A stretch of DNA of 64,000 nt from an uncultured Verrucomicrobiota bacterium. Its GTDB lineage: Bacteria > Verrucomicrobiota > Kiritimatiellia > Kiritimatiellales > Tichowtungiaceae. Below, in pieces: positions 1-9,162 of the stretch (its first letter is position 1; each line of letters opens with the position of its first letter). The notes beneath the pieces were generated by a model that had not been told where the DNA came from, ran no database searches, and saw only the letters and a list, made by a program, of their open reading frames with translations. The DNA lies in contig CAIKGD010000042.1 of NCBI GenBank assembly GCA_903826865.1, forward strand, positions 33,102-97,101. The letters run 5' to 3'. Position numbers and translations under genes: made by a program.

Positions 1-986
1 GCGACCTGAAACTAATTTTGGATACCATCTCCGCCAGTATCGATCTGTCTGACGGGTGCAGCATAAATTCTGAAGCACATCCGTTCACGCTCTCGGATCG
101 GAATAGAATACGGGAATTGAGGGCGATCGGAATCAACCGGTTAAGTATCGGCTGCCAGACCTTCGACCAGCAGGTGCTGCAACTGTGTAACAGAAAAAAT
201 TCCGAGGTACAGATTGAGAGAGTGGTCAAGGATGCACAGGATGCCGGTATATCCATCAACATTGATATGATGACGGGATTGCCCGGACAAACCATGGAGA
301 GTGTAAAAAGGGATCTTGAAATACTGGAAGGTATACGCCCTGACGCGGTTGAATATATCCGGCACGAGATAGTGAATCCGCTCATTATCAGCCATTATAA
401 AAACCATCCCGAACTAATTATTGACCACGCCACGCTTTTTCAAATGGTGTGCATGACTCAGGAATGGATGAGCGCCAATGGATATGAACAGAACGGACGA
501 TTTACGGATGATAAGCAGTGGGGTTATCGCTATCATTGGCTGAAAGAAATGCCCATCATTGCAATTGGATCCCGGGCCCGGTCGTACACCAGAACGATTT
601 GCTACGACAAACATGAAGAACTTTCCGTGTATTCAAATATTATCAGAAAAGGGGAACTTCCGATCGGCCGGTATATTTACCTTACGCCCAGAGAGCAGAT
701 GTACCGGTCCCTTTTGCTGGGTATTCAATTAAAAAAAGGCATGGATATTAGGCTGTTCCGCGACCGGTTTTCTGCGGATCCCCTTGATGTTTTTGCTTCA
801 CTGTTTTCAACGCTCAGCGCATATGGATGTCTCCAGCAGGAAGCCGGAGCCATAAACCTGACGAAATACGGTGCGTATTTTGTTGAAGATGTCTGTGACT
901 ACATCATTGATGCGGTATTAAAAGAGGAGTCAGGTGCTCTTATACGAACGCCTCATTCAGAGGGAAAGATATCTTCAAGGCTGTGA
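1..986 (+). CDS. HemN-like radical SAM protein, C-terminal part (cut by window start)
   Basis: The reading frame is open to the left edge, so the N-terminus and the expected CxxxCxxC iron-sulfur motif lie outside the window. What remains resembles the coproporphyrinogen-III-oxidase-like (HemN/HemW) family: a segment with GINRLSIGCQTFD near the edge, then DMMTGLPGQTMESVKRDLE, followed by a HemN-type C-terminal region that ends at 986. Such proteins are SAM-dependent and not all act in haem synthesis. It is followed by a 124-bp gap and then by the acyl-carrier-protein-led operon, so it may be the last gene of the preceding unit or part of the same biosynthetic locus. The DNA looks more AT-rich than the genes downstream. 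Family assignment is fairly secure; substrate is unknown. Confidence 0.75.
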   Translation, partial: DLKLILDTISASIDLSDGCSINSEAHPFTLSDRNRIRELRAIGINRLSIGCQTFDQQVLQLCNRKNSEVQIERVVKDAQDAGISINIDMMTGLPGQTMESVKRDLEILEGIRPDAVEYIRHEIVNPLIISHYKNHPELIIDHATLFQMVCMTQEWMSANGYEQNGRFTDDKQWGYRYHWLKEMPIIAIGSRARSYTRTICYDKHEELSVYSNIIRKGELPIGRYIYLTPREQMYRSLLLGIQLKKGMDIRLFRDRFSADPLDVFASLFSTLSAYGCLQQEAGAINLTKYGAYFVEDVCDYIIDAVLKEESGALIRTPHSEGKISSRL

Positions 987-1110
987 GGCTTATACCCTGA
1001 CATGCTTACCGGATGGGCGATACTTTGAGGCTGGTTTTTTCCTTTGGTATTGCTCCATTTTCGAATATCAAATACTCTCCAATACGTAGTTTTCAAAAGG
1101 ACAACACCGT

Positions 1111-1362
1111 ATGCAGAAAGAAGAAATCATCGCACTGGTCAATGAGGTTTTTGTCGAAGATTTTGAAATGGAACCTGCTCAATTGACCCCGGAAGCCCAC
1201 ATCTTTGCCGAGCTGGGGCTGGACAGTCTGGATACGGTGGATTTAATTGTGGCGTTGCAGAAAAAGTTCGGTGTAACGATCCGTGGCGATGAGCGGATCC
1301 GGGAAATCCGCACCCTGAATGATTTGTACGAGTTTATTCTAAGTATCCGGCCTGCCGAATAG
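1111..1362 (+). CDS. Acyl carrier protein (first of three)
   Basis: This is an 83-residue acyl carrier protein. The phosphopantetheine attachment motif LGLDSLDTVDL is present with Ser39. The protein would carry the growing acyl or polyene chain as a thioester for the ketosynthases and dehydratases nearby. A Shine-Dalgarno-like AAAAGGA stands about nine bases before the ATG. It is followed 11 bp later by a PlsC-type acyltransferase, and every following gene to 8579 is tightly packed, so it probably heads an operon. It is not the housekeeping ACP by context, because two further ACP genes sit in the same cluster. Confidence 0.92.
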   Translation: MQKEEIIALVNEVFVEDFEMEPAQLTPEAHIFAELGLDSLDTVDLIVALQKKFGVTIRGDERIREIRTLNDLYEFILSIRPAE

Positions 1363-1373
1363 GGCGTCGCCGC

Positions 1374-2123
1374 ATGAAGCCGCTTTTCCAGAAAATTATT
1401 CTCAACAGCACCTTCTACCTGCTGTTTTTTGCGGTAACACCTGTCTTGGTTCCGTTGCTGGCTCTGGCGGTTGCGGTGCGTGCTCCGTTTATCTCCCACC
1501 GCGCGGCCATGCATCATTTCCGGCAGCTGATCAAGGTGTACGGGAAAATTATTCTTTCTTTTGCCTGCCCGCTGGTGCGGGTTAAATACGAAGAAAGCCT
1601 CGTCCCGCCGCCCGCCGCCTGTCTGTATGTCTGCAATCACCGCTCCGCCTCCGATCCATTCCTGATGGCATTTCTCCCGGGTGAGATCGTTCAATGGGTC
1701 AATACATGGCCCTTTCGCCTGCCTGTTCTCGGAATATTTGCCCGCTGGGCGGGCTATCTCAGCGTGAAGGAAATGCCCCCCGAAGATGCCATGGCCCGCA
1801 GTGCTAAACTGCTTGCGCAGGGCGTTTCGATTGCCGCATTTCCGGAAGGAACCCGATCCGGCAGCCGTGAAATGGGGCCTTTTCACGGACTGGTTTTCCG
1901 CCTGGCACTGCAGACCGGCGCGCCTATTGTTCCGGTTTGTCTTGCAGGTAATGAGCATATTCCTCATAAAGGATCACCTGTGCTGAACCCCGGAATTATT
2001 CGAATACGGACGCTTCCGGCGCTGACGCAGAATGATTATCAGGGATTCAGCCCGTTTAAACTGAAGCGGGTTGTACACGAACAGATCAGCGGAGAACTTA
2101 AACGGATGGAAGGGGCAGAATGA
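1374..2123 (+). CDS. PlsC-type lysophospholipid acyltransferase
   Basis: A 249-residue membrane-associated acyltransferase of the 1-acyl-glycerol-3-phosphate acyltransferase superfamily. The catalytic NHxxxxD motif is seen as NHRSASD (His89, Asp94) and the acceptor-binding FPEGTRS at about 155-161; the N-terminal 40 residues are hydrophobic. In aryl-polyene loci an acyltransferase of this type is thought to move the finished chain to a lipid or sugar anchor, and I infer a similar role here. Its stop overlaps the start of the AMP-ligase gene by 4 bp (ATGA), indicating translational coupling. General phospholipid synthesis is the alternative, but the embedding in the cluster argues against it. 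Confidence 0.88.
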   Translation: MKPLFQKIILNSTFYLLFFAVTPVLVPLLALAVAVRAPFISHRAAMHHFRQLIKVYGKIILSFACPLVRVKYEESLVPPPAACLYVCNHRSASDPFLMAFLPGEIVQWVNTWPFRLPVLGIFARWAGYLSVKEMPPEDAMARSAKLLAQGVSIAAFPEGTRSGSREMGPFHGLVFRLALQTGAPIVPVCLAGNEHIPHKGSPVLNPGIIRIRTLPALTQNDYQGFSPFKLKRVVHEQISGELKRMEGAE

Positions 2124-3406
2124 TAGCGAAAAACCAGACGCTTGCTTTCCAGCCGCCTGAAAAAACAGCCGCTGTTCAGCAGGAATTGCTGCGGGCGCAT
2201 GTGGTGTACTGCAAGGAACATTCGCCGTATTACCAGCGGCTGCTTAAAACCTGCGATCCCGCCTCTGTTACGCTGGAATCTCTGGCGGAACTTCCGCTGA
2301 CGGATAAAGCCGAACTGGCACGGTGCAATCCTGATTTTCTGGCTGCTTCCCGCGATAAAATCGTGGATATCGTTTTTTCCTCCGGAACCACCGGTCAGCC
2401 GGTGCAGATGATGTACACGGCCAGCGATTTACAACGTCTGGCGTACAATGAAATGCTGGCATTCACCGCTTGCGGAATCCGCCCCGACGACACCATTCTG
2501 CTGACCTGCACTCTGGACCGTTGCTTCATTGCCGGGCTGGCCTATTTTTCCGGCGGCTGCGAGCTGGGCGCGGCTATGATCCGTAACGGGCATGGCACAC
2601 TGGAAAGTCACGAGGCCGTCATCCGTAAAACCAATCCGACGGTGCTGGTTGGCGTTCCCTCTTTTCTGCGCAAACTGGGTGCCTATCTGGAAGAGCGCGG
2701 CATGGATGTCACTGCGCTGTCTGTGAAAAAGCTGGTTTGTATCGGCGAGCCCGTACGCAAGGCCGATATGACGCTTTCAAAGCTCGGTGCTGATCTGGAA
2801 GTGCAGTGGGGTGCAAACGTTTTTTCAACCTATGCCTCCTCCGAAACCATCACCACCTTTTGTGAATGTACGGCTCAGCAGGGCGGCCATCTGCATCCGG
2901 ATCTTGGAATTGTGGAGATTATAGACGGAACGGGCCGTTCGCTTCCGCCGGGCGAACCGGGCGAAGTGGTTGTGACGCCGCTGCAAATGGAAGGAATGCC
3001 GCTGCTTCGTTTTAAAACCGGCGATATTTCCTTCCTGCTCACAGAGCCTTGCTGTTGCGGGCGCAATACGCCGCGGCTCGGGCCGATTATCGGACGTAAA
3101 AATCAGATGATGAAAGTGCAGGGCACCACCCTCTATCCGCCGGCGGTTTTCGCGGCACTCGATGAATTGACCGGCGTTTGCGAATACTGTCTGATCGTGC
3201 AAAACAGCCATGAGCTTTCCGACCGGTTGATTCTGCATCTTGCGCTGACACCGGACGCGGACGATCTGGAGGCGATAAAACGGTTTCTTCAGGCCCGGTT
3301 ACGTGTTACACCGTCCATTGTGCTGAAAACAGAAGAGGAGCTTCGCCAGACCGTATTTCCTTCGGGATCCCGGAAGCCGGTTCGCTTTATTGACCAAAGA
3401 GGTTAA
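2120..3406 (+). CDS. PaaK-like AMP-dependent (aryl) acid ligase
   Basis: A 428-residue adenylate-forming enzyme of the phenylacetate-CoA ligase (PaaK) type. It has the N-terminal YYQRL-type segment near residue 38 and the AMP-binding P-loop FSSGTTGQP at about 86-94. A C-terminal part with RLGPIIGRKNQMMKVQGT is typical of the PaaK hinge. Such enzymes activate aromatic carboxylic acids to the acyl-AMP and transfer them to CoA or to an ACP. In this cluster it is the natural candidate for loading an aromatic starter acid. Aryl-polyene loci usually use a different adenylation subtype, so the aromatic specificity here is an inference. It overlaps the upstream acyltransferase and is two bases from the next gene. 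Confidence 0.85.
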   Translation: MIAKNQTLAFQPPEKTAAVQQELLRAHVVYCKEHSPYYQRLLKTCDPASVTLESLAELPLTDKAELARCNPDFLAASRDKIVDIVFSSGTTGQPVQMMYTASDLQRLAYNEMLAFTACGIRPDDTILLTCTLDRCFIAGLAYFSGGCELGAAMIRNGHGTLESHEAVIRKTNPTVLVGVPSFLRKLGAYLEERGMDVTALSVKKLVCIGEPVRKADMTLSKLGADLEVQWGANVFSTYASSETITTFCECTAQQGGHLHPDLGIVEIIDGTGRSLPPGEPGEVVVTPLQMEGMPLLRFKTGDISFLLTEPCCCGRNTPRLGPIIGRKNQMMKVQGTTLYPPAVFAALDELTGVCEYCLIVQNSHELSDRLILHLALTPDADDLEAIKRFLQARLRVTPSIVLKTEEELRQTVFPSGSRKPVRFIDQRG

Positions 3407-3408
3407 CC

Positions 3409-4884
3409 ATGTCGTGTCATTCTTTTTGTGAAGAATCCGGATTCAGTCTCGAAGAAATCAGAGCGGTCGCTGCGGCGGGCCGTCTGCTGACGATGGAAGT
3501 CGAGTTTTCCCAGCTGTGCAACTTCCGCTGCCCGTACTGCTATCTGGAAAAACATCCTGAAGAAGAACTCACCTCGGATGAATCCCGCGATCTGATCCTG
3601 CAAGGGCGTGAGCTGGGTGTACGCACCATCATCATCCTCGGCGGCGAACCGATGATCTATCCGCGCATTCTGGAAAAAATCCGTTTTATCCGTTTGCTGG
3701 GCATGGATGTTGAAATGTTTACCAATGGCAGCAACATGACGGTTGAGAACGCCCGCGAACTGGCCGCACTCGACGTCAAAGTGGTTCTGAAAATGAATAC
3801 GATGAATCCGGAAAAGCAAAACGAGTTGTGCGGTATGCCGGATGCCCACCGGATTATTCAGGATGCGTTCAACCATCTCAAACTGGCCGGTTATGGCGAA
3901 GGCGGCAAGCCGCTGGCCGTCAGTTCAGTCATCACCAGTGATAATATCGAAGAACTTCCGGCCATGTGGCGCTGGCTGCGCGGTCAGCAGATTGATCCTT
4001 ACTTTGAAATGATCACGCCGCAGGGTTCGGCGGTGGAAAATGCCTGGCTATATGTCGATTCTAAGCGGGTTGAAAAACTTTTTGAGGCAATCCGGCAGAT
4101 CGACCGGCTTGAGTTTAACCGCAACTGGGAGGCTCAGCCGCCGCTGGTGGGCGCGACCTGTCTGCGCCATCAGTTTTCCTGCTACGTGAATGCCTTCGGC
4201 GATGTGATGCCGTGTGTCGGCGTCAATCTGCCGGTCGGTAATATCCGCAAAAACCGTCTCGCCGATATCCTGCGCGACAGCGAGGTGATTCAGGATTTGC
4301 GGAAATATCAAACCACCATCAAAGGTCCGTGCGCCGCCTGTGAAAAAAATGAAGCCTGCTACGGCTGCCGCGGCGCGGCCTATCAGATGACCGGCGACTA
4401 TCTTGCCTCCGATCCGCTCTGCTGGAAGAGCCTTGACCGCCAGAACGAAATTGACCGCCTGCCGATGCCCGCCGCCGGCCTTATTCCTCAACGCGCACCG
4501 ATGAAAATGGTTGATACACTGATTTCCGTCGGGGAGCGCACCGCAGAAGTCGAAACAGTCATTGTAAAAGAAAATCCATTTTTGGACGAAAATCAGGCTT
4601 TGGAATCCGCCGCCTTCATGGAAATTATTGCACAGGCCGCCGCCGCCCATAACGGATTCCGGACGAGGCACCTTGCTGCCCGTCCGGAAGGATTTTTGCT
4701 TGGTGCCCGGCAGTTGAAAATCTCCGGCACGGCGCGGTGCGGCGACCGGTTGCGCACAACGGTTTATAAAGAAGCCAGACTGGGCGACTTCGGCGTAATC
4801 AAAGGCGCGGTTTTCAATGGCGATCAATGCATTGCGCAAGGTGAAATCAAGGTGTTTCACAAAGGGCCGGAGGCTGAATCATGA
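3409..4884 (+). CDS. Radical SAM/SPASM enzyme fused to a C-terminal hot-dog dehydratase-like domain
   Basis: A 491-residue two-domain protein. Residues about 25-235 form a radical SAM core with the cluster motif CNFRCPYC (Cys37, Cys41, Cys44) and an ILGGEP segment. Residues about 240-345 have the Cys-rich SPASM pattern, including CAACEKNEACYGCRG, which should bind auxiliary iron-sulfur clusters. From about residue 350 the sequence changes to a hot-dog fold similar to ApeP-type 3-hydroxyacyl-ACP dehydratases (PQRAPMKMVDTLISVGE, then MEIIAQAAAAHNGF). The usual PHR of this family is PQR here. The domains are in one uninterrupted frame with no stop or frameshift. The fusion suggests that a radical step and a dehydration or acyl-binding step act on the same ACP-bound chain. 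Confidence 0.85.
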   Translation: MSCHSFCEESGFSLEEIRAVAAAGRLLTMEVEFSQLCNFRCPYCYLEKHPEEELTSDESRDLILQGRELGVRTIIILGGEPMIYPRILEKIRFIRLLGMDVEMFTNGSNMTVENARELAALDVKVVLKMNTMNPEKQNELCGMPDAHRIIQDAFNHLKLAGYGEGGKPLAVSSVITSDNIEELPAMWRWLRGQQIDPYFEMITPQGSAVENAWLYVDSKRVEKLFEAIRQIDRLEFNRNWEAQPPLVGATCLRHQFSCYVNAFGDVMPCVGVNLPVGNIRKNRLADILRDSEVIQDLRKYQTTIKGPCAACEKNEACYGCRGAAYQMTGDYLASDPLCWKSLDRQNEIDRLPMPAAGLIPQRAPMKMVDTLISVGERTAEVETVIVKENPFLDENQALESAAFMEIIAQAAAAHNGFRTRHLAARPEGFLLGARQLKISGTARCGDRLRTTVYKEARLGDFGVIKGAVFNGDQCIAQGEIKVFHKGPEAES

Positions 4885-5537
4885 AGCCGTCTGTTCTTCC
4901 AATGATTGGAATCTTTTGCTGTGCGCTGAGCGTATTCGGCGGAGAAAGCTCCAATAGCTGGAAAAATGCCGCCGCCCTGTTCCAGACTTTGGAAAAAAAC
5001 TTTTCAACCATTCAGACCGTCCAGACAAAATTTACCGAGGAAAAGAAACTGAAAATTTTTGACCGGGTCGTCCGGCTGGAAGGCCGTCTGGCGCTGGAAT
5101 CCTCCGGCCGTCTGGCCTGGCGCGTTGATACGCCTATCCAGTATGTACTGGTGCTGAAAGACGACGCGGCTTTTCAATGGGATGAAGAAACCCGCAAGGT
5201 TCAGCGCCTTCCGTTTTCCGGAAACCCTGTTTTTGAAACCGTTATTGCGCAGATCCAGTGCTGGTTTTCCGGACGCTTCGCGGCGCTGGAGTCGGATTAT
5301 GATTTGCAGGTATTGAGCGAAATGCCGCCCCGGCTGGTTTTCAGGCCGCGTACCGACCGGATGGTCGCCAAAGCCATCCGGCAGGTTACGGTATCCATTC
5401 GCGAAGATCAGCGTTATGTGGAGCAGATTGTTATTGAAGATGTGAGCGGAGATCTGACCACTATCCTGTTCCACGATACCGTGCTTAATGCGCCGTTGAA
5501 TGCGGACTGCTGGGAGGTTGCGCCCCGTGAGCAGTGA
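4881..5537 (+). CDS. LolA-like periplasmic carrier protein
   Basis: A 218-residue exported protein of the outer-membrane lipoprotein carrier (LolA) fold. It begins with a signal peptide (MKPSVLPMIGIFCCALSVFGG) and continues with the alternating beta pattern of LolA, for example FTEEKKLKIFDRVVRLEGRL and GRLAWRVDTPIQYVLV. LolA homologues are regular members of aryl-polyene clusters. There they are thought to carry the hydrophobic product across the periplasm rather than act as the general lipoprotein chaperone. The gene overlaps the upstream one by 4 bp (ATGA) and the downstream MMPL gene by 11 bp. The same order, LolA then MMPL then DUF3261, is seen in known aryl-polyene loci. Confidence 0.85.
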   Translation: MKPSVLPMIGIFCCALSVFGGESSNSWKNAAALFQTLEKNFSTIQTVQTKFTEEKKLKIFDRVVRLEGRLALESSGRLAWRVDTPIQYVLVLKDDAAFQWDEETRKVQRLPFSGNPVFETVIAQIQCWFSGRFAALESDYDLQVLSEMPPRLVFRPRTDRMVAKAIRQVTVSIREDQRYVEQIVIEDVSGDLTTILFHDTVLNAPLNADCWEVAPREQ

Positions 5538-7905
5538 CCGGTTTTCCGCAACGCTTCTTTTCCTGCAGCGGCACAAACGTTTTTTTTTCGCGTCTGTGAT
5601 CGGACTGCTGCTGCTTTCGGCGGTAGGTGCCTTTACGGTTCCGCTGCAGCATTCGCTGCTTCTTATGCTGCCCAAAGGCAGTGAATCCCGCCGGATGATC
5701 CGGTTTCTCGAAGATCTGGATTTTTCCGGAAAGGTTATCCTTTCGATCTCTCAACGTGACGAAACGCTTTCCCGTGCTGAGTTTCTGGCGCAGGTGGATG
5801 CTTTCGCCGGTGCGCTGAAACCGCCGCTGGTGACAAAAGTCATCAGCCGGATGGATGACCGGCAGATGATCAGCGACCTGCAGTTCTTCCTCCAGCAGAC
5901 TCCGGGGCTTCTGGGCGCCGACGATTTCCAAACTTTGGAAAAAGAGATCACGCCCGGCGGTGTGGAGCAGATTTTGCGCAGCAAGTATCTTCAGTTGATG
6001 AAGCCCGAAGGCTCTTTTGTTTCTGAAATGATCCGCCGCGATCCGCTGGATATTCAAACCCGGCAGATTGACCGCATCCGGCAGCTTTCCTCCTCGTTCG
6101 GCTACACCATGAAAATCGAGGATCAGCACATTTTCAGCGCCGACGGAAAAAACCTGCTGCTGATTCTGGAAACGCCGGTCCGGTTCACGGATTCTAAGGG
6201 TTCCCGCGAACTGATGGATTATCTTGATCGAAATCAAAAACAATATATTTCGCCGGCCATTCAAGTGGACACGGTCTGCGCCCATTTGCACAGTCTGGGT
6301 AATGAAGCGGTGATCAAGCGCGATATTGGCTGGACCTTATCGATCACTGCTGTCGCTTTTATCCTGCTGTTTCTGCTCTACTTCAAAGACCTGCGGGCCG
6401 GACTTATTTTTGCCATTCCGTTCGCCGGGGTGCTGGTGGCGATCAATCCATCGGCGCTTTTCATGGGCGCTCTTTCACCGATGATTCTTGGATTCGGCTC
6501 GGTTCTGGCCGGTGTTTCCGTGGATTACGGCATTCATGTATATATTGCCGTGCGGCGCGGGGAATCCGCGATTGCCGCCGTGCGGGCGATTATTCGTCCG
6601 CTGGTGCTCGGCGCGCTGACGACCTCTGCCGTCTTTACCGGTTTTTTCTTCACCCGTATCGATGGTTATCAGCAACTGGCCTGTCTGGCTTTGATCAGTA
6701 TTCTGGTGGCGCTGGCTGCGGCCATGTTTGTTCTGCCGCTGCTGATCAAGCCGGCCAAAAAAACGGAAATCCGCCGCCTGATACGCTTTCCGGTACTCCC
6801 GCCACGTTTGACTGCTGCTGTTTTTATGCTCCTGATGCTTGTGAGCATTCCGCTTGCGATGCGGATCAAATTTGACGGCGACATCGCCCGGCTTGACGGT
6901 TCCGGACGAAAGGTTTTTGAAACCGAAGAGCGTTTCCGCACCATATGGGGCGGCGGCGAAATGGGATTGGCTATTCTTTCGGTTTCCGGCCCGGATTATG
7001 AAAACGCGCTGGAACAGAACGACCGGTTTTACAATGCCGCAGTCCGGCAGACCGGACGTGAATCGCTGTCGAGTTTCAGCACCGTCTGGAAGTCTGCGGC
7101 GCAGCGGGCCGAAAACGCCAATCGGTGGAAACAGTTTTGGGATTCCGGAAAGAAGGATACGCTGCAACAGCTGCTGACCGAAAAGGGCCGGGCCTTCGGG
7201 TTTGCCGACAATGCGTTTAAACCGTTTTTTGAACAGCTTGAGGTGCCGTTCATTCCGGCAGAGAAGCCTTCTGGCAATTTACTTTTCGATCAGTTGCAGA
7301 CGCGTTTTGTGCAGCAAAAAAACGGTATTACGCAGGTATTCACCTTTTTTCCCGACACCCCGGAAATGGTTTCCGCCATCACTCCGCTGGCGGAACAGAC
7401 TCCCGGCGCTCAACTGGTTTCCCGCCGTACGCTTTCTCTGAGTTTGAAGACCGATTACACCGCCGAGATGGCGCGAATCACAGCCATAGCGGCGGTGCTT
7501 ATGCTGACCGTTACTTTTCTGATGCTGAAGAATGTACGGATGGCGCTGATTGCGCTGGCACCGGCCAGTGCCGGAGTGATGGGTATGCTGGCCGTCATGG
7601 GTCTGCTGCACATTGATATGAATGTAGTTAATCTCATCGCCGCCGTCGTGGTGGTCGGTCTCTGCATTGATTACGGAATTTTCTATACCTATGCCCATGT
7701 ACGCAGCCTTGATGCCGGAACATCGGAAGCCATCGCGCTTTCAGCCGGAGCCACACTGCTGGATGCCTGCGCGCTCCTTTTTGCACGCCATCCGGCGCTG
7801 TTTTCAATCGGGCTGACGCTCGTGAGCGGCGTATTGGCAGGCTACCTGACCGCGCTGCTGGCGGTTCCGGCACTTTGCCGTGTTTTTCTGGGAGAACGCC
7901 GATGA
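5527..7905 (+). CDS. MMPL/RND-superfamily exporter
   Basis: About 792 residues from a GTG start at 5527. This start is preferred over one nine codons upstream because GGGAGG (5512-5517) stands nine bases before it. The protein has two homologous halves, each with one transmembrane segment, a periplasmic loop and a bundle of five helices. The repeated motifs are VDYGIHVYIAV in the first half and LCIDYGIFYTY in the second, with the acidic residue expected for proton coupling. MMPL proteins of this kind occur in aryl-polyene and hopanoid/mycolate export systems. Here it most likely extracts the product from the inner membrane and hands it to the LolA-like protein encoded just upstream. Confidence 0.88.
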   Translation: MSSDRFSATLLFLQRHKRFFFASVIGLLLLSAVGAFTVPLQHSLLLMLPKGSESRRMIRFLEDLDFSGKVILSISQRDETLSRAEFLAQVDAFAGALKPPLVTKVISRMDDRQMISDLQFFLQQTPGLLGADDFQTLEKEITPGGVEQILRSKYLQLMKPEGSFVSEMIRRDPLDIQTRQIDRIRQLSSSFGYTMKIEDQHIFSADGKNLLLILETPVRFTDSKGSRELMDYLDRNQKQYISPAIQVDTVCAHLHSLGNEAVIKRDIGWTLSITAVAFILLFLLYFKDLRAGLIFAIPFAGVLVAINPSALFMGALSPMILGFGSVLAGVSVDYGIHVYIAVRRGESAIAAVRAIIRPLVLGALTTSAVFTGFFFTRIDGYQQLACLALISILVALAAAMFVLPLLIKPAKKTEIRRLIRFPVLPPRLTAAVFMLLMLVSIPLAMRIKFDGDIARLDGSGRKVFETEERFRTIWGGGEMGLAILSVSGPDYENALEQNDRFYNAAVRQTGRESLSSFSTVWKSAAQRAENANRWKQFWDSGKKDTLQQLLTEKGRAFGFADNAFKPFFEQLEVPFIPAEKPSGNLLFDQLQTRFVQQKNGITQVFTFFPDTPEMVSAITPLAEQTPGAQLVSRRTLSLSLKTDYTAEMARITAIAAVLMLTVTFLMLKNVRMALIALAPASAGVMGMLAVMGLLHIDMNVVNLIAAVVVVGLCIDYGIFYTYAHVRSLDAGTSEAIALSAGATLLDACALLFARHPALFSIGLTLVSGVLAGYLTALLAVPALCRVFLGERR

Positions 7906-8579
7906 AGCCGTCTGTTTTGATTCTTCTGTCTGCCTTCGTTTTTGCGGGCTGCACCTCCGTTCCGTTTAAAACCGTGCCGCAAATTGCACCGGGAACCAAT
8001 TCCGCCGAAACAGTTCGCGCTGCTTTTGCCTGCACGCAGGATTCAAACTATGAGGCGTTGCAGAGTGTAGTATTTCAAATGTTCGGGCGGAAAATGACCG
8101 GGCTGGGCTATTTTTCGGTTGATACGGAAACTTCGACTTTCGCGCTTTCCTGCATGACGCCGATGGGTATGAAGCTGTTTGATATTCAAGGGCAGGGCGA
8201 TGCGGTGAAAGCTGTTTTTGCATTGCCGCAGTTCGGGCAAAAAGAAAACCTGGCCCGCGCGGTCGGCCTGGATTTAAAACGCACCTATTTTAACAATATT
8301 CCGTCGGAAAGTGCCGAAATCCGCCGGGAAAAGCATCGGTTTATCTTTGTTCAGCGGCAGGCGGACGGACGGACGGAATATGATTTCGGCGGGCCGGAGC
8401 AGTTTCTTCTCGAAAAACGTTTTTATGAGGGGAGAAAACTGGTTTGCCGTATCAGGTACTATGAATATGAACCGCAGGACGGTTTTTTCTATCCGCGCGG
8501 GATCGTGCTGGACAACCGGAAATATCATTACCGGTTGATTCTGCGTCTGAAGTCCGTGTATCCTGCGTCTGCTAAGTGA
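7902..8579 (+). CDS. Lipoprotein, DUF3261-like (aryl-polyene cluster type)
   Basis: A 225-residue lipoprotein starting at an ATG that overlaps the stop of the exporter gene (ATGA); a TTG nine codons upstream is unlikely. The signal peptide ends in the lipobox VFAGC, predicting a lipid-anchored Cys. The mature part is beta-rich, with FNNIPSESAEIRREKHRFIF and YDFGGPEQFLLEKRFYEGRK. Small DUF3261 lipoproteins follow the MMPL exporter in aryl-polyene loci, which matches the position here. It may be an outer-membrane partner in product delivery. The family call is from overall pattern and synteny rather than a diagnostic motif. Confidence 0.65.
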   Translation: MKPSVLILLSAFVFAGCTSVPFKTVPQIAPGTNSAETVRAAFACTQDSNYEALQSVVFQMFGRKMTGLGYFSVDTETSTFALSCMTPMGMKLFDIQGQGDAVKAVFALPQFGQKENLARAVGLDLKRTYFNNIPSESAEIRREKHRFIFVQRQADGRTEYDFGGPEQFLLEKRFYEGRKLVCRIRYYEYEPQDGFFYPRGIVLDNRKYHYRLILRLKSVYPASAK

Positions 8580-8622
8580 ATCGGATGTGCATTGGTCGAA
8601 AATCAACACGAAAGGGAGCGGT

Positions 8623-9162
8623 ATGAAGAGAGCAGTTATGTTTATGACAGGAATAGTGGTGGCGGGTCTGATGCAGGGGTGCGCCACGAATGTCACTAAA
8701 CCGTCGGCGGCCCCGAAACCCGCTGTGGTACGGTTTGGCACATTTTCAAATGTCGTCTTGGAACCGGTAGTTTTTGCTGAGCCGTTTACCGCAGCAGGAC
8801 CTAATCAAACGGCAGCAAAAAAGATCAATGAACTGTTAATGGATCAGTTGGCCCGTGTTTTCCCTGATATGAATTCTGCCGGAAAGAAAGTTGGTAATAC
8901 ACTGATTATCAAACCGGTGATTAAAGATATTAGATTTGTCAATAAAAAGGCGCGCACCTACGGAGGGGCGATGGCTGGTAGTTCGGCAATTCTGATGGAA
9001 ATAACCTATCTTGAAAAAGAAACTCAAGCTGTAGTTGCCCGCGTCGAATTTTATGATTATGCCTCTGCTTTTGCCGGCAACATTAGTGTAGGTAAATCAG
9101 ATATCAAAATGCTCTCGAATATTGTAACACAGATCGTCAATTACAGCAGCGCCAATCGGTAA
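8623..9162 (+). CDS. Putative lipoprotein, DUF4410-like
   Basis: A 179-residue lipoprotein. The ATG at 8623 is preceded by AAAGGGAG; a GTG 12 codons upstream is less likely. The signal peptide ends in LMQGC. The mature protein has the shape of DUF4410-like proteins: a conserved-looking VVLEPV strand, then TAAKKINELLMDQLARVFPD, then an Arg-Thr-Tyr-Gly-Gly segment (KKARTYGGAMAGSSAILMEI) before a late EITYLEKETQAVVARVE. Its DNA is visibly more AT-rich than the genes on either side, and it is separated by 43 bp upstream and 183 bp downstream, so it may be a later arrival in the cluster. The function is unknown. Confidence 0.6.
   Translation: MKRAVMFMTGIVVAGLMQGCATNVTKPSAAPKPAVVRFGTFSNVVLEPVVFAEPFTAAGPNQTAAKKINELLMDQLARVFPDMNSAGKKVGNTLIIKPVIKDIRFVNKKARTYGGAMAGSSAILMEITYLEKETQAVVARVEFYDYASAFAGNISVGKSDIKMLSNIVTQIVNYSSANR

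Noticed and set aside
1179..1967. A 262-codon minus-strand open frame
   Set aside because: It is antisense to the ACP and PlsC genes, both of which have clear catalytic motifs.
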